A stretch of 5,571 nt of DNA. Origin: Pseudomonadota bacterium (lineage in GTDB: Bacteria > Pseudomonadota > Gammaproteobacteria > Acidiferrobacterales > UBA6901). The stretch lies in the NCBI GenBank assembly GCA_021785795.1, contig JAJYEK010000216.1:1-5571 (forward strand), given 5' to 3'. The notes below the pieces were generated by a model. The model saw only the letters and a program-made list of their open reading frames with translations. It was not told where the DNA came from and did no database searches. Below are positions 5,347 through 5,571 of the stretch, piece by piece. The number at the start of each line of letters is the position of its first letter. Positions within the stretch are counted from its first letter, which is position 1. Both the position numbers and the translations under genes were made by a program.

Positions 5347-5571
5347 ATGAAAAGTCTGAGCAAGACGTTTCTCACAGGATTGTTCGCCATATTGCCGGTC
5401 GCCGTTACCTTTTACGTGCTGGTCAAGCTGGCATCCTGGGCGGAGTCGATTTTGGGCGCCGCGATAAAGCTGGTGCTTCCCGCCGGCCTGTACCATGTAG
5501 GCATGGGGCTGGTCTCCGGCATATTGCTGATTTTTGTTCTGGGTGTGCTGATGCGGGTCTTCGTGGTGCGT
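5347..5571 (+). CDS. DUF502 (COV1-like) membrane protein, N-terminal part
   Basis: The first 75 residues of a protein that runs off the right edge; family members are usually about 200 residues. The start is typical of DUF502: MKSLSKTFLTGLFAILPVAV, with a first membrane helix about residues 8-30 and a second about 52-73 (MGLVSGILLIFVLGVLMRVF). The start is firm: GGGAG at 5332-5336 lies 10 bases before the ATG and no earlier in-frame start fits the family. The plant member COV1 affects vascular patterning; the bacterial role is not established beyond being an inner-membrane protein. In many proteobacteria this gene sits directly upstream of aspS, so an aspartyl-tRNA synthetase gene may follow beyond the window; this is inference. 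Confidence 0.88.
   Translation, partial: MKSLSKTFLTGLFAILPVAVTFYVLVKLASWAESILGAAIKLVLPAGLYHVGMGLVSGILLIFVLGVLMRVFVVR

Overview
The window looks like a piece of a GC-rich proteobacterial chromosome, most likely gammaproteobacterial. That rests on GC-rich codon use and on gene types common in that group: a YbbP-type ABC permease, a TolQ/ExbB-TolR/ExbD pair, a GGDEF protein and a DUF502/COV1 membrane protein. No species can be named from the sequence alone. Nothing points to a plasmid, phage or insertion sequence.

Layout: (i) 2-1729, plus strand, the C-terminal ~575 residues of a YbbP/FtsX-type ABC transporter permease whose start lies left of the window. (ii) 1730-2008, an intergenic region with a hairpin and then a good candidate PhoB-dependent promoter (two TGTCA/CGTCA half-sites 11 bp apart with a -10-like hexamer 10 bp downstream) and a ~125-nt leader. 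(iii) 2009-2704 and 2706-3098, a tightly coupled two-gene operon for an inner-membrane proton-channel motor: an ExbB/TolQ/MotA-family protein and an ExbD/TolR-family protein. (iv) 3174-4478, minus strand and convergent, a GGDEF protein whose active-site motif is degenerate although the RxxD inhibitory site is kept. (v) 4479-5346, ~870 bp with no convincing gene but several inverted repeats, including a perfect 12-bp dyad, an orphan terminator-like element and a weak, unrecognised minus-strand reading frame. (vi) 5347 to the right edge, plus strand, the first 75 residues of a DUF502 membrane protein.

How they may work together: the ExbB-like and ExbD-like proteins would form a proton-driven stator that energises a partner spanning the periplasm (TonB- or TolA-like), which is not in the window. 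If the Pho box is real, the motor is made under phosphate starvation, suggesting a role in energising outer-membrane uptake of phosphate or phosphorylated compounds. The GGDEF protein is more likely a c-di-GMP receptor or scaffold than a cyclase. The permease, the GGDEF protein and the DUF502 protein appear to be separate transcription units. The points most worth a second look are the Pho-type promoter on the ExbB/ExbD operon, the GNGGEF active-site replacement and the structured gene-free region.
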